Below, piece by piece: positions 23,742 to 32,533 of a stretch of DNA of 61,027 nt (the first letter of the stretch is position 1; each line of letters begins with the position of its first letter). The notes under the pieces were generated by a model. That model made no database searches, was not told the DNA's origin, and saw nothing but the letters and a program-made list of their open reading frames with translations. The stretch comes from Micromonospora pattaloongensis (GTDB lineage: Bacteria > Actinomycetota > Actinomycetes > Mycobacteriales > Micromonosporaceae). A program made the position numbers and the translations under genes. The stretch lies in the NCBI RefSeq assembly GCF_900107255.1, contig NZ_FNPH01000016.1, forward strand, positions 1 through 61,027. Reading direction: 5' to 3'.

Positions 23742-24139
23742 TACGTAAAATCCGCCACGCATCGTGACAACTGGGCGCATTCATCTGCGGCAGGGAGGGC
23801 GCGGGCGTGCTGGCGCGCCCGTCACTACCGCAACCGTCGGCGGCGGTGCGTCCAAGCGCGAGAACGTCCGGACGTAGCCGAGATGAGTGCGTAGCTGCTG
23901 TGGAACTTCGACGACGATCAGCAACTGAGTCACCGCCTGCAGCGGCTTGCCGCCCTGTTTTCTGAAATTGGGTGGCCTGGCCTGCCGCGGTCAGCCGCAT
24001 CGGCCGTGCCGGTCGTAACGGTCGTGGCGGTCGGACGTCGGGGGCATCCGAGCCACCGGTCGAACCATGCGCGGGTGCGGCCGAGTACGTCGCGTGGCGC
24101 TGTTGCGTTGTGGGATCGGTGGACGTGTTGAGCCGGTGT
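23742..24139. other. gene-free interval
   Basis: It contains a 7-bp GC hairpin (GGGCGCG...CGCGCCC, 23,797-23,820) that may terminate the upstream gene, and GTAGCCGAGATGAGTGCG at about 23,874. That string recurs at the outer left ends of the IS110 copies (about 5,098 and 14,522). Confidence 0.4.
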
Positions 24140-24850
24140 CGGGCCGCGGTCCGATCGCTTGAGCGAGTTCTGTGAACGCCGCGGCGACCCGCATTGTCGG
24201 CGGGGCGTCGACGGCGAGTTCGTAGTGTCCCCGTCGCAGGTTCTGCATGAAGGCGTGTCCGGCGATGATCACCTGCGCGGTCCGATCGGTCTGTAACCCG
24301 CGCATCGGTTTCAGCCGGTGCTTGAGGCGACTGTGATCGGCGGCGATCGGGTTGTTGGCGTGCTGCTCAACGTGGTGCCACGCGTGCGGCATCAGTTCGT
24401 CGAGCACGCCGGGGTAGACCGCGGCGGCGTCGGTGACCACCTCGCTGGGTGTCACCATCAGTGTGGACAGTGCTCGACGAGAGAACCGGCGGGGCGCACC
24501 GGCGTCGCGGCGGGCGGAGATGAACACGTCGATGACCTGTCCGTACTGGTCGACCGCCCGCTAGACGTAGCGCCAGACTCCGTTGACCTTCACGTAAGTC
24601 CCGTCGACGTGCCACCTGTCGCCGGGTAATTGCCGAACGAATCGGGCAGCGTCGGCCAGCAGTGAGGTGAACCGCCGCACCCATCGATAGACGGTGACGT
24701 GATCGCCTCGATGCCGCGTTCGACCAGTAGCTCCGCTACGTCACGGTACGAGAGGTTGTACCGCAGGTACCAGCGGACCGCGACGACGATCACCTCGGCC
24801 GGGAACCGGAGGCCAGCGAACGCCGACTTCGGCGGCAGCCACGAGCGCGC
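24140..24850 (-). pseudogene. IS6-family transposase, degraded
   Basis: Reading leftwards, PPKSAFAGLRFPAEVIVVAV and RWYLRYNLSYRDVAELLVER form the IS6/IS26-type N-terminus. A frameshift near 24,700 follows (the expected VDHVTVYRWVRRF is in another frame). The catalytic region has an in-frame TAG at 24,561-24,563 where WRYVYRAVD is expected. The rest is readable: VFISARRDAGAPRRF, EVVTDAAAVYPGVLDELMPH (with a catalytic Asp), NNPIAADHSRLKHRLKPMRG (usual catalytic Glu replaced by Ala) and GHAFMQNLRRGHYELAVDAP. It is clearly inactive. Confidence 0.8.
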
Positions 24851-24950
24851 GCGGATCGATCACCTCACCGCTCAAGTCTGCCTCGATCTTGCCAACCCTC
24901 AACGCAACGGAGCCTGCCCGATCGCACCGGTGCCATCTACGCTGGGCCGC

Positions 24951-25385
24951 ATGACACCCACGACGGTCGGCGCGGGGCGACGGGGTGGCCCGATCGTAGG
25001 ATCCCTGGTTCTGCTCTGGGTCTGCGGGCTGATCGCGGCGGCCGTGTGGTGGGTGGGCATCGGCTTGGAGCAGTGGAGTGTCAGCTACGGCGACCAGCCT
25101 GGCGAGTTCGAGGACCTCAAGCGTCGGGCGAGCTTGGCCCTGCTGGTCGCCGCGTTGGTGGCGACCGCCGGGCCGGCCGTCATCGCGCTCGTCGCGTACC
25201 AGTTGCGGCTGGTCCGCACCGCGGTCGTTTTCCTGGTGCTGACCGTCGTGATCGCTGTGCCGGCCGTCCCGTTCGCGGTGCTCGCCGGCCGGGATCTCGA
25301 TCCGGCGCCGGCCGCGACGACGCCCGGCCCGCCCGGGCACTGCGTGGAACACAGCGGCGGTGACACCCGCTGCCCGGGCGGCTGA
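24951..25385 (+). CDS. small integral membrane protein
   Basis: 144 residues from the ATG at 24951, directly after the IS6 relic; the upstream in-frame extension is antisense to that relic. Three membrane segments are visible: PIVGSLVLLWVCGLIAAAVW (~14-36), ASLALLVAALVATAGPAVIA (~62-84) and TAVVFLVLTVVIAVPAVPFA (~91-112). The C-terminus is a short Pro-rich tail with two Cys (GHCVEHSGGDTRCPGG). It is similar in layout to small actinobacterial membrane proteins of unknown function; I do not assign a family. Confidence 0.6.
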   Translation: MTPTTVGAGRRGGPIVGSLVLLWVCGLIAAAVWWVGIGLEQWSVSYGDQPGEFEDLKRRASLALLVAALVATAGPAVIALVAYQLRLVRTAVVFLVLTVVIAVPAVPFAVLAGRDLDPAPAATTPGPPGHCVEHSGGDTRCPGG

Positions 25386-25412
25386 CCGAACGGTTTTGTA
25401 GACGGTCGTGCC

Positions 25413-25535
25413 ATGATGCCGCTGCGGGCTTTGTCGGCGGTTCCGGATCCCCGCGACCCGGGTGGGGGGGCACACCCGCTGTCGGGCCTCCTCACGGTCG
25501 CGTTGGGCGCGGCCCGCGCCACGTCGAACGCTTAC
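25413..25535 (+). pseudogene. ISAs1-family transposase, N-terminal fragment
   Basis: About 40 codons: MPLRALSAVPDPRDPGGGAH then PLSGLLTVALGAARA. The LxxVPDPRxxRGxxHPLxxLLTVAL pattern is the DDE_Tnp_1-associated N-terminal region of ISAs1-type transposases. The reading breaks off at about 25,535, and nothing of the catalytic domain remains. Confidence 0.55.
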
Positions 25536-26251
25536 TGCGCTACCTCGGGGGGAACGACGTTGGCCATGTCGTTGATAAGCCCGGACAGGGTGGAGAGTTC
25601 TTGTGCGAGGTCGCCGAGCGTGATCGTGGGTGGCAGCTGGACGCGGGCTCCGAACATGCACGCCCCGTCGATTTTGGCCTGCGCTTCACCGAAGCCGATG
25701 CCCACGTATGGGGGTACTCCCGCGGCGACGATCTGCTGGTGGCCGGCTCTGTCGTGGCCGGCTCTGTCGTGGGCGGCTTTGGGGTGGGCGCGGTTGGTGA
25801 CCCAGTCGGTTCGCGCGGCGTGCATGAGTGGCCACATCGCTGCCAGGTAATGCCAGTTGTAGCCGGCCGAGGTCGCGACGTTCCGCTGTTGCAGGCACAC
25901 CTTGATCGACGGCCCACGCAGCTGCCGTAAGCCGCCGCCCGCGTACTTGGGAAAGTCTCGTACCGGAAGGTTCTCCTCGACCTCGGTGTACAGCCGGGCG
26001 ACCCAGCTGACGCCGGCGGCGGAGGAGACAAGGTCATGGTGAATCGGGGCTGGAGGTGCGAGTTGCCCGTGGAGCCATGATATTCGCGCGCGGAGCGCGA
26101 TGACGAAGTCCTCCCCTGGCACCAGATCATTCCAGATTGTTGCGGCGTCGACGGCCGGCAACGCACCAGCAAGGTGGTCAGCCCAGGCGGTCGCGCACGT
26201 GGAAACCCACGAATCTGTGCTCGCCTGATATGCCTCAAGCAACCTGACCAT
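25532..26251 (-). CDS. hypothetical protein, start abuts an IS481 relic
   Basis: 239 residues from ATG at 26251; the frame stays open to 26797 only because it is antisense to an IS481 fragment. Content: LLEAYQASTDSWVSTCATAW, IWNDLVPGEDFVIALRARIS, SAAGVSWVARLYTEVEENLP, SIKVCLQQRNVATSAGYNWH and ATLGDLAQELSTLSG-like helices near the end. A 15-bp tandem duplication (GGCTCTGTCGTGGCC, near 25,745) encodes HDRAGHDRAGH. I do not recognise a family. The homology-like part begins right at the relic boundary, so the 5' end may be truncated or recruited. Confidence 0.5.
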   Translation of the reverse strand: MVRLLEAYQASTDSWVSTCATAWADHLAGALPAVDAATIWNDLVPGEDFVIALRARISWLHGQLAPPAPIHHDLVSSAAGVSWVARLYTEVEENLPVRDFPKYAGGGLRQLRGPSIKVCLQQRNVATSAGYNWHYLAAMWPLMHAARTDWVTNRAHPKAAHDRAGHDRAGHQQIVAAGVPPYVGIGFGEAQAKIDGACMFGARVQLPPTITLGDLAQELSTLSGLINDMANVVPPEVAQ

Positions 26252-26930
26252 CGCCCAGCAGCAGGTATGGCTCGGACCTGCCCTCGCCGGCACCCCAGTC
26301 ACGATCTGGGTCGACACCGACCGGCTGCACGTCCTGGCCGCCGACGGCGGCCGGATCAAGTCCAGCCCATCCAGGCTGTCCCAGCGCGACCTGGCCCGCC
26401 TCCTGGCTGACGGCGGCGCACCCGCCGGCCCGCCTCCGCTGCCGCAGTCCGAGCCACAGACCACCGCCGTCGAGGTCGACCGGATCGTCAACGCCTGCGG
26501 CGGCATCAGCATCGCCGGCCGGCAAGTCAGCGTCGGCATGCCCCTCGCAGGACAGCGGGTCCGGGTCCGCGTCGACGGCGTCCTCCTGCACGTCATCGAC
26601 AACACCGGTCGGCTGCGCCGCACCCTTCGCTGCCCACTCCCACCCACCGCACTCGGCCGCATCCGCGACGCCCGACCTGCCTCCCCCCGATCGTGTCCAT
26701 CAACGGCAGCATCCAAGTCGCCGGACAAAAGATCCAAGTCGGCAAGGTCCACGCCCGCAAGCTCGTCACCGTCGCCTTGGATGAGCCACACCATCACCGT
26801 CTACGACGCTGACAGCCCGATCAAAGCCGTCCCCCGCCGCAGCGCGACTGACCTAAACCGCACAAAGGCGAAGCACCAGATCACCCCGGGCGCAGTCTCA
26901 GGAATCAGCCCTCGCAGTCCCAGGTGACGG
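26246..26930 (+). pseudogene. IS481-like transposase, C-terminal relic
   Basis: The frame opens inside the gene with QQQVWLGPALAGTPVTIWVD and TDRLHVLAADGGRIKSSPSR, then GGISIAGRQVSVGMPLAGQR and LLHVIDNTGRLRRTLRCPLP. These are the C-terminal beta-rich repeats of an actinobacterial IS481-type transposase. Two frameshifts are needed: near 26,680 (after which SINGSIQVAGQKIQVGKVHA is in another frame) and near 26,785 (HTITVYDADSPIKAVPR). The integrase core is missing. Confidence 0.7.
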
Positions 26931-26988
26931 CGGGCAGAACCTGTGGCAGGTTAACCAGGCCCGGAAACATGAACGCAGGGAAGGTGAC

Positions 26989-27786
26989 ATGGGCGCCTGG
27001 GGGCCTGGCCTGTTCTCCGACGACACGGCATGCGACGTGCGCGATGAATACCGCGAGATGCTCGAAGACGGCGTGGACGACGACGAGGCCACGCAACGCA
27101 TGCTCGACTCCTACGCCGACGCCCTCGACGACCCGGACGAGGCGACATCAGTCTGGCTGGCCTTGGCCGTCACCCAATCCAAGCTCGGTCGCCTCCACCC
27201 CACCGTCCGCGACCGCGCAATCGCCGCGATTGACAGCGGGGCCGACCTCGCGAGGTGGTCGGACAAACCTCGCCTTGCCGCCAAGCGCCACGACGTCCTC
27301 GAAAAGGCGCGTGCACAGCTGACCGGCCCCCAGCCGCAGCGCAAGAAGGTGCGCCGGCCCAGCCGGCACGCCACTGACCTCCAACCCGGTGATGTTCTCA
27401 GCTACCGCGCTGCAAACGGCAGCATGGCGCTGTTGCGAGTAGCCCGCATCGACGACGAACGGCACTCCATCGCGCCGGTCCTCGTCGCCCTCGACTTCAC
27501 CGGCACTCGCATGCCATCCCAACCGGAACTCGACACCCTTGCCGACAAGCCCGAAACGCCATTCCGCCTGGACGGGAGTCCCCTGCCGCCCTGGGCCAAC
27601 GCCAGCTGGCGGGTCGCCGTCTTCAAGCGCACGAACTATGACGCTGCCGGATTCCACCGCGCTGGACGAACCATCGCCCGTCCAGGCGATCCAGCCTTCC
27701 ACACCCGGACCTACACCTCCTGGCAACTTCTGCCAGGCGAACTCGAGCGCAACCTCACCGACGCGCGCGCCACACCCGAGCCATAA
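26989..27786 (+). CDS. DUF4259-like N-terminal domain protein
   Basis: 265 residues, ATG at 26989 preceded by AGGGAAGGTGAC, a good ribosome site. The start MGAWGPGLFSDDTACDVRDE is the DUF4259-type opening, followed by acidic helices (MLEDGVDDDEATQRMLDSYA). The middle is basic (PQPQRKKVRRPSRHATDLQP). The C-terminal half has GDVLSYRAANGSMALLRVAR, IAPVLVALDFTGTRMP and ASWRVAVFKRTNYDAAGFHR, a separate beta-rich domain. It is probably a two-domain soluble protein; the combination occurs in actinobacterial immunity-type islands. Function unknown. Confidence 0.7.
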   Translation: MGAWGPGLFSDDTACDVRDEYREMLEDGVDDDEATQRMLDSYADALDDPDEATSVWLALAVTQSKLGRLHPTVRDRAIAAIDSGADLARWSDKPRLAAKRHDVLEKARAQLTGPQPQRKKVRRPSRHATDLQPGDVLSYRAANGSMALLRVARIDDERHSIAPVLVALDFTGTRMPSQPELDTLADKPETPFRLDGSPLPPWANASWRVAVFKRTNYDAAGFHRAGRTIARPGDPAFHTRTYTSWQLLPGELERNLTDARATPEP

Positions 27787-27847
27787 CACCTACCAGCAAC
27801 GCACCAGCACTATTCGATCTCGACCTGGCGTCAAGCATCCTGCGACG

Positions 27848-27879
27848 CCGTTTCGTCAACCATCATGCGAGACCAGGCA
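27848..27879. repeat. 32-nt dispersed repeat, copy 2
   Basis: Matches 17,101-17,132 at 30 of 32 positions and lies 45 bp outside the left 22-bp inverted repeat of the cassette that follows. Confidence 0.6.
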
Positions 27880-27924
27880 TGCCGGCAGTCGGCCTGTCGT
27901 ACTCCGGTTGATGGGTGACACCGT

Positions 27925-28657
27925 GGCTCCACTTGATGCGTGACGGCATTGGCAGGCCCGGCGCGGACGGGGCGCTACGGTTTCTCCGTGTCGATCGACC
28001 TTGAGGCGTCGTTGCTAAGACCCGTTCCGCTCGCTGCCGTGTTGACCGCCGCACGGAGCACCCTGGCGGAGCTTCTCGGCGTGGACGCGACACCCGAGCT
28101 GAGCGTGGTCGTTGACCGACGTTACGAGCAGGGGCGTCGCATCGCTGTCGGCCGGCGGCTTGGTGGCGTGGAACTGCTGTCGACCAGCATCGGTGACCCC
28201 ATCACCCCCGAGTCCAACGGTTCGCTTGGCTCGATCCACTATGAGATCGATATCTCGGGCTGCAATGACGGGGTCTGGCTGATGGTCATCGACCATGCTC
28301 CAGAGGCCGGCGGCGAGGTCAAGGCCCTCTTTAGCCCCTACCGCACGTGTGTGGGTGTTGTCGTAGCGACGGCCATGGCGCTGGCCGTCGCCGACCTCGG
28401 GGGCGGAGAGTTTATCGACGAACAGATTCAGATGCTGCGACCCGGCCACACAGACCCACGCCACGTCGTCAAGGTGACTCGCCTGCCACGTGACCAGGGC
28501 GAATTCGCCACGAGATGCGAGCGCTACCTACGCCAGTTCCCGCACCTCGGAGATTGGCCGCGCGACGTATCGATGCCCTAACCGACACGTGCAAGATCGT
28601 CTAGCCGGACATGCCGCCCATCATTTGACCTCAATCCGTCACGCATCAAGTGGAGCC
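27925..28657. repeat. gene cassette bounded by perfect 22-bp inverted repeats
   Basis: Positions 27,925-27,946 and 28,636-28,657 are exact reverse complements over 22 bp (left arm begins GGCTCCACTTGATGCG). They enclose one gene (27,988-28,581). No transposase lies between them. Sequence outside the right arm (CCCGACATGA(C/T)CGGCAGCC) also occurs at about 19,316. Confidence 0.75.
27988..28581 (+). CDS. hypothetical protein in an inverted-repeat cassette
   Basis: 197 residues from the GTG at 27988; a GTG at 27940 would start inside the left inverted repeat and is less likely. The protein begins SIDLEASLLRPVPLAAVLTA and contains RRYEQGRRIAVGRRLGGVEL, GSLGSIHYEIDISGCNDGVW, VVVATAMALAVADLGGGEFI and FATRCERYLRQFPHLGDWPR. 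It is soluble and alpha/beta in character. It resembles small immunity-type proteins in size and style, but no family is assigned. The flanking 22-bp inverted repeats suggest it moved as a unit. Confidence 0.6.
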   Translation: MSIDLEASLLRPVPLAAVLTAARSTLAELLGVDATPELSVVVDRRYEQGRRIAVGRRLGGVELLSTSIGDPITPESNGSLGSIHYEIDISGCNDGVWLMVIDHAPEAGGEVKALFSPYRTCVGVVVATAMALAVADLGGGEFIDEQIQMLRPGHTDPRHVVKVTRLPRDQGEFATRCERYLRQFPHLGDWPRDVSMP

Positions 28658-28883
28658 CGACATGACCGGCAGCCGGCGTGTCTGGCCTCGGGTGATGCGC
28701 CCGGACGCGTGTCCGCATCAGGTGTCGCCGGTGGTGGAGGGGGCGGTGTGTGAGCTGCGCCGGGCTGGTAGCGCGAGGGTGCGGCGTGACTTTCTAATCT
28801 TGCTGTCTCCGTCCGGTGCTCTGGATTAAGGCCCACCGACCCCGCACCGTTGAGCCGAGCCCGCAGGAGGGCACGATGATCAA
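28582..28883. other. gene-free interval
   Basis: It contains the right 22-bp inverted repeat (28,636-28,657) and a G-rich run near 28,735 (GGTGGTGGAGGGGGCGGTG). No gene is supported. Confidence 0.45.
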
Positions 28884-29168
28884 ATGAATGCCTACGAGAC
28901 CGGCCGGTCCGCCGACATCTCCGCCACCGACCTGGACCGGGTCGCCTCGCACGCCGACGTCGCCCACATCGTCGAGCGGATGCTCCACGATCTGCGCGCC
29001 CACCCCGACGCGTGGGAGAACGGCACCCTGGAACGATTCCTCGACGCCCTCGCCGCCAGCTTCGACGCGCTGCCCCCGCTGCACGCCAACCGCGGTGAGC
29101 GCATGCCCGACCAGCCGACCTGGAAGCTGATCGCCGAGGTCCTCGTCATGGCCACCGGCTACGAGTAG
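28884..29168 (+). CDS. DUF7660-like small protein
   Basis: 94 residues, ATG at 28884 with GGAGGG about 15 nt upstream. The sequence follows the DUF7660 layout: VASHADVAHIVERMLHDLRA, HPDAWENGTLERFLDALAAS, then PPLHANRGERMPDQPTWKLI and a final AEVLVMATGYE. The W-E-N-x-T-L-E-x-F-L-x-A-L block is diagnostic. It is a small acidic helical protein. Function is unknown; the family is common next to immunity-type genes in actinobacteria. Confidence 0.75.
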   Translation: MNAYETGRSADISATDLDRVASHADVAHIVERMLHDLRAHPDAWENGTLERFLDALAASFDALPPLHANRGERMPDQPTWKLIAEVLVMATGYE

Positions 29169-29305
29169 CCGCTCAACAACTCAACCCACGTTTCCTAGGC
29201 CACCTGTCCAGCAACAGGTGAAACCAAAACGGGCGGGTTCAAGCGGTCCGCGCATCGGTCCCGGTGGGTCAGCGAGAATTTCGTTGATCTATAAGGGAGA
29301 CGTTG

Positions 29306-29640
29306 ATGACGGCTCATCTGACGGTGGAACAACGGCAGTTGGCGCGACGGCTGAGCGCGCGAGGTCTGTCGTTGCGGGAAATCGGCCGGCAGGTCGGCTG
29401 TTCCCATGAGGTTGTCCGGGCGGTGGTGCGGCGTGATTCGGAGCGGCCGGGGCGATCAGATCCGTGGGAGCCTGGGCCGGGAAGGCTGACCTTGGCCGAT
29501 CGGGAGGAGATCAGTCTCGGCGTGCGGGCGGTGAGTCGTTCACCGCGATAGCGGGCAGGCTCGGCAAGGCCGTGTGGCACCGTCTCGCGGGAGATGGCTC
29601 GCAATAAGGGTCGAGGTGACTACCGGGGATCACCGTGGGC
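29306..29640 (+). pseudogene. IS30-family transposase, N-terminal fragment
   Basis: ATG at 29306 with a GGGAGACG site. The helix-turn-helix start reads RGLSLREIGRQVGCSHEVVR and ends REEISLGVRA near 29,535. A frameshift follows, after which the next frame continues GESFTAIAGRLGKAVS-like residues and REMARNKGRGDYRG, the second N-terminal HTH of IS30. The sequence then stops at the SMI1/KNR4 gene. The DDE domain is absent. Confidence 0.75.
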
Positions 29641-30384
29641 AACGGCGCTATCTGCGGCGCCCTTCCTTTCGGGCTTCGCGTCCGCCAGCGCGCCGTTGAT
29701 CCGGCCCACTAGCTCGGCGACTTCACGAGCTTGGGCTTCATGCTCAGCATCGGTTGCGCCACGCCATACACGCGTCTGCGGATCCTTGACGAGCATTGGC
29801 TGGCGGAGCCGCCCCTCCAGCCACCGGCTGAGCCATTCGGTGAGAGAGATCCCCTCGGGGAAGAACGACCTCCCGGCCAGACCCGAGTTCGGATCGAAGC
29901 CCCACATCATCGCCGATGGCTCGGAACAGTCGACGTACGAGTAGATCGCGCATCCCCAATAGGCGACAGGAAAAAGGCCTGAGGGCTCTCGTGGATCCAG
30001 CCGATCGACTGCCGTTCTCTCCAGGTCGTCCGTGTAACCGCCAGCGACACCTAGTACGCCCGGACCGAAGCCGCCGTTGGCCACCTCAAGGTAGAGGCGA
30101 CGCAGCAATGGAGGTAACGGATGGCCGAGCAGTCGTTCGGCCCCTGCCACGGCCTCGGCGCAGGCAGGTTCGAGCGGCGGCAGCGGGTCAACCGCTCCGA
30201 CCGCCCCGGCTGCAAGGTGCGTCTGTGACCCACGCTCCTCTAGCCATCGAACATCATCGGCAGAAGGCGTCAGTACCCAGCCGCCATCCGCATCCAGGTA
30301 GCCAGGGCGGACGAAGACTTCGTCGCTGTAGTCGAGAGCAGCCACGCGATCGGCAATCGCCTGGAAGACTTCCTCTTCGCGCAT
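29620..30384 (-). CDS. SMI1/KNR4 (SUKH) family protein
   Basis: 254 residues from ATG at 30384; the frame extends to 30849 but that part is Pro/Arg-rich. It begins MREEEVFQAIADRVAALDYS. The SUKH signature appears as AEAVAGAERLLGHPLPPLLR and RLYLEVANGGFGPGVLGVAG, with PSGLFPVAYWGCAIYSYVDC and MMWGFDPNSGLAGRSFFPEG later. SUKH proteins are immunity components of polymorphic toxin systems. The C-terminus overlaps the IS30 relic on the other strand. It is the last gene before the right attachment site. No toxin gene lies beside it. Confidence 0.8.
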   Translation of the reverse strand: MREEEVFQAIADRVAALDYSDEVFVRPGYLDADGGWVLTPSADDVRWLEERGSQTHLAAGAVGAVDPLPPLEPACAEAVAGAERLLGHPLPPLLRRLYLEVANGGFGPGVLGVAGGYTDDLERTAVDRLDPREPSGLFPVAYWGCAIYSYVDCSEPSAMMWGFDPNSGLAGRSFFPEGISLTEWLSRWLEGRLRQPMLVKDPQTRVWRGATDAEHEAQAREVAELVGRINGALADAKPERKGAADSAVAHGDPR

Positions 30385-30879
30385 TCGCCGAGTATCCACG
30401 TTGCGAAGCATCCCCGGAATCGGCGGATCTCCTCGTCGGACAGTCACCAGACCGTCCAGCCTCCCCGGACGGGGGCCAGGTGGAGGGGCATTCCCACGAG
30501 TCTCAATGGTGGTTGTCAAGGCTCGGTGTGGTGACCGAGGGATTATGAGATCAAGATGGGCGGCCCGGCGAGCTGGGCGCATGGGGCCTAGCAGCGGAAA
30601 CACGTCTCGACATCTCACACCGCTCCCCCGCCGTCCATCGACCTCTTGCGGACCAGATGCGGAGTTCTTGTGTCCCGTCAGCGTGGCCGGCCGGCCCGGC
30701 CGATGCCGGCCGGAGGTCGGCATCGGCGGGGGCCGGGCGGCGCGGCCCGTTCGCGGGCCACCTTGACGAGCGAAGAGAACAATTCGGCAGGTAACAGCTG
30801 GCGCTACATGGCTTGACCAGCGGCCAAGGAGCGCTACCAGACGGCGCACTTGACCGGCGTGGTCCCCAGGAAGCCAGAA
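30385..30879. other. gene-free interval at the element end
   Basis: Frames on both strands are Arg/Pro-rich and lack recognisable domains. No integrase gene is seen at this end of the element. Confidence 0.5.
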
Positions 30880-30908
30880 AGGGCGGCCCGACGTTTCGGA
30901 CCAGCCCT
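30880..30908 (-). terminator. hairpin downstream of tRNA-Pro
   Basis: AGGGCGGCCCGA and TCGGACCAGCCCT form an imperfect stem around a CGTT loop, about 20 bp past the tRNA 3' end. Confidence 0.6.
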
Positions 30909-30929
30909 CTGACCTGCTATTTCACGTTG

Positions 30930-31003
<74 letters not shown>

Positions 31004-31129
31004 ATGCTCCCGGCGGTTGCCCGCGGCAGCCGGTACAGCGTAGCGCACAGGTTCCCCGTCCTGCGCACACCCCTCACCGGGTGCCGCCCGCCACACCCCC
31101 TAAAGCATCCTAGGAGGGTGGGTTGAGGC

Positions 31130-32533
31130 TCAGCCGTGGGCCTTGCCGCGGCCACCCGGACCGAGGTTCTTGCGTGGGCGGACGTTGATGTCGATCGGGC
31201 TGCCCTCGTAGCCGAACTCCTCGCGGAGTTTGCGCTCGATGAAGCGCTGGTAGCCGGCGTCCAGCGGCGCGGTGGTGAACAGCACGAACCGCGGCGGCGC
31301 CACACCCGCCTGCGTGGCGAACAGGATCTTCGGCGCCCGTCCGCCGCGCACCGGGTGCGGGGTGGCCTGCACCAGCGCGGTGAGCCACTGGTTGAGCTGG
31401 CCGGTGGGGATGCGCTTCTCCCAGCTGGCCAGCGCCGTACGCAGCGCCGGGGCGAGCTTCTCCACCGCCCGGCCGGTCATGGCCGAGATGTTGACCCGCA
31501 GCGCCCACGGGATGCGCTTGAGTTCCCGCTCGATCTCCTTGTTCAGGTAGTGGCGCCGGTCCGCGTCGACCAGGTCCCACTTGTTGAAGGCGATCACCGT
31601 CGCGCGACCGGCCTCGATCACCATCGACAGGATCCGCTGGTCCTGCTCGCTGATGACCTCGCTGGCGTCGAGCAGCACGACGGCGACCTCGGCCGCCTCG
31701 ATCGCCGCGGCGGTACGCAGGCTGGCGTAGTACTCGGTGCCGCTGGCCTTGCCGACCCGCTTGCGCAGCCCGGCGGTGTCGACGAGCTGCCAGGTCTCGC
31801 CGCCGATCTGCACCAGGCTGTCGACCGGGTCGACGGTGGTGCCGGCGACCGAGTCGACCACCGAGCGTTCCTCCCGGGCCAGCCGGTTGAGCAGGCTGGA
31901 CTTGCCGACGTTGGGACGGCCGACCAGCGCGACCCGGCGCGGGCCGCGCGGGCCGGTCTCGACGATCCGCGGTGCGTCCGGCAGTGCCTCGAGGATCGCG
32001 TCGAGCAGGTCGCCGGAGCCGCGCCCGTGCAGCGCGGATACCGGCATCGGCTCACCGAGCCCGAGCGACCACAGCGAGGTCGCCTCGAGCTCGATGTTCG
32101 CGTTGTCGGCCTTGTTCGCCACCAGCAGCACCGGCTTCGCGCTGCGGCGCAGCATCTTCACGGCCGCCTCGTCGACGTCGGTGGAGCCGACGGTGGCGTC
32201 GACGACGAACAGCACGACGTCGGCGGTGCCGACGGCGATCTCGGCCTGGTTGGCGATCGCCGCGGCGCGGTCCTTGGCGTCGGGCTCCCAGCCACCGGTG
32301 TCGACCACCGTGAAGCGCCGCCCCGACCACTGCGCGTCGTACGGCACCCGGTCCCGGGTCACGCCGGGGATGTCCTCGACGACCGCCTGGCGGCGACCGA
32401 TGATCCGGTTGACCAGCGTCGACTTGCCGACGTTGGGGCGGCCCACCACCGCCACGATCGGAGCGGGACCGGCCGGCTCCACCACGTCGTCGGTCGGCTC
32501 CCGCAGCTCGGTCCAGCCACCATCGGCGCTCAT
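31130..32533 (-). CDS. der: ribosome-assembly GTPase Der (EngA)
   Basis: 467 residues from the ATG at 32533, which overlaps the stop of the small ORF upstream (ATGA). Two tandem GTPase domains each have a P-loop: [20 protein letters not shown] and [20 protein letters not shown]. The switch II motifs are DTGG and DTAG, and the base-specificity motifs NKAD and NKWD. The KH-like C-terminal domain includes [16 protein letters not shown] and ends [16 protein letters not shown]. Der helps assemble the 50S ribosomal subunit in the cytoplasm. Length is normal, with a short acidic N-terminal extension common in actinobacteria. The order cmk-der is conserved in the phylum. Confidence 0.97.
   Translation of the reverse strand: MSADGGWTELREPTDDVVEPAGPAPIVAVVGRPNVGKSTLVNRIIGRRQAVVEDIPGVTRDRVPYDAQWSGRRFTVVDTGGWEPDAKDRAAAIANQAEIAVGTADVVLFVVDATVGSTDVDEAAVKMLRRSAKPVLLVANKADNANIELEATSLWSLGLGEPMPVSALHGRGSGDLLDAILEALPDAPRIVETGPRGPRRVALVGRPNVGKSSLLNRLAREERSVVDSVAGTTVDPVDSLVQIGGETWQLVDTAGLRKRVGKASGTEYYASLRTAAAIEAAEVAVVLLDASEVISEQDQRILSMVIEAGRATVIAFNKWDLVDADRRHYLNKEIERELKRIPWALRVNISAMTGRAVEKLAPALRTALASWEKRIPTGQLNQWLTALVQATPHPVRGGRAPKILFATQAGVAPPRFVLFTTAPLDAGYQRFIERKLREEFGYEGSPIDINVRPRKNLGPGGRGKAHG

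Noticed and set aside
24741-25661. 306-codon minus-strand frame over the small membrane protein
   Set aside because: It is antisense to a protein with three clear membrane segments, and its right part is His/Arg-rich noise.
26252-26797. N-terminal extension of the hypothetical gene at 25,532
   Set aside because: It is the complement of the IS481-like transposase relic, with Arg/Ser-rich composition.
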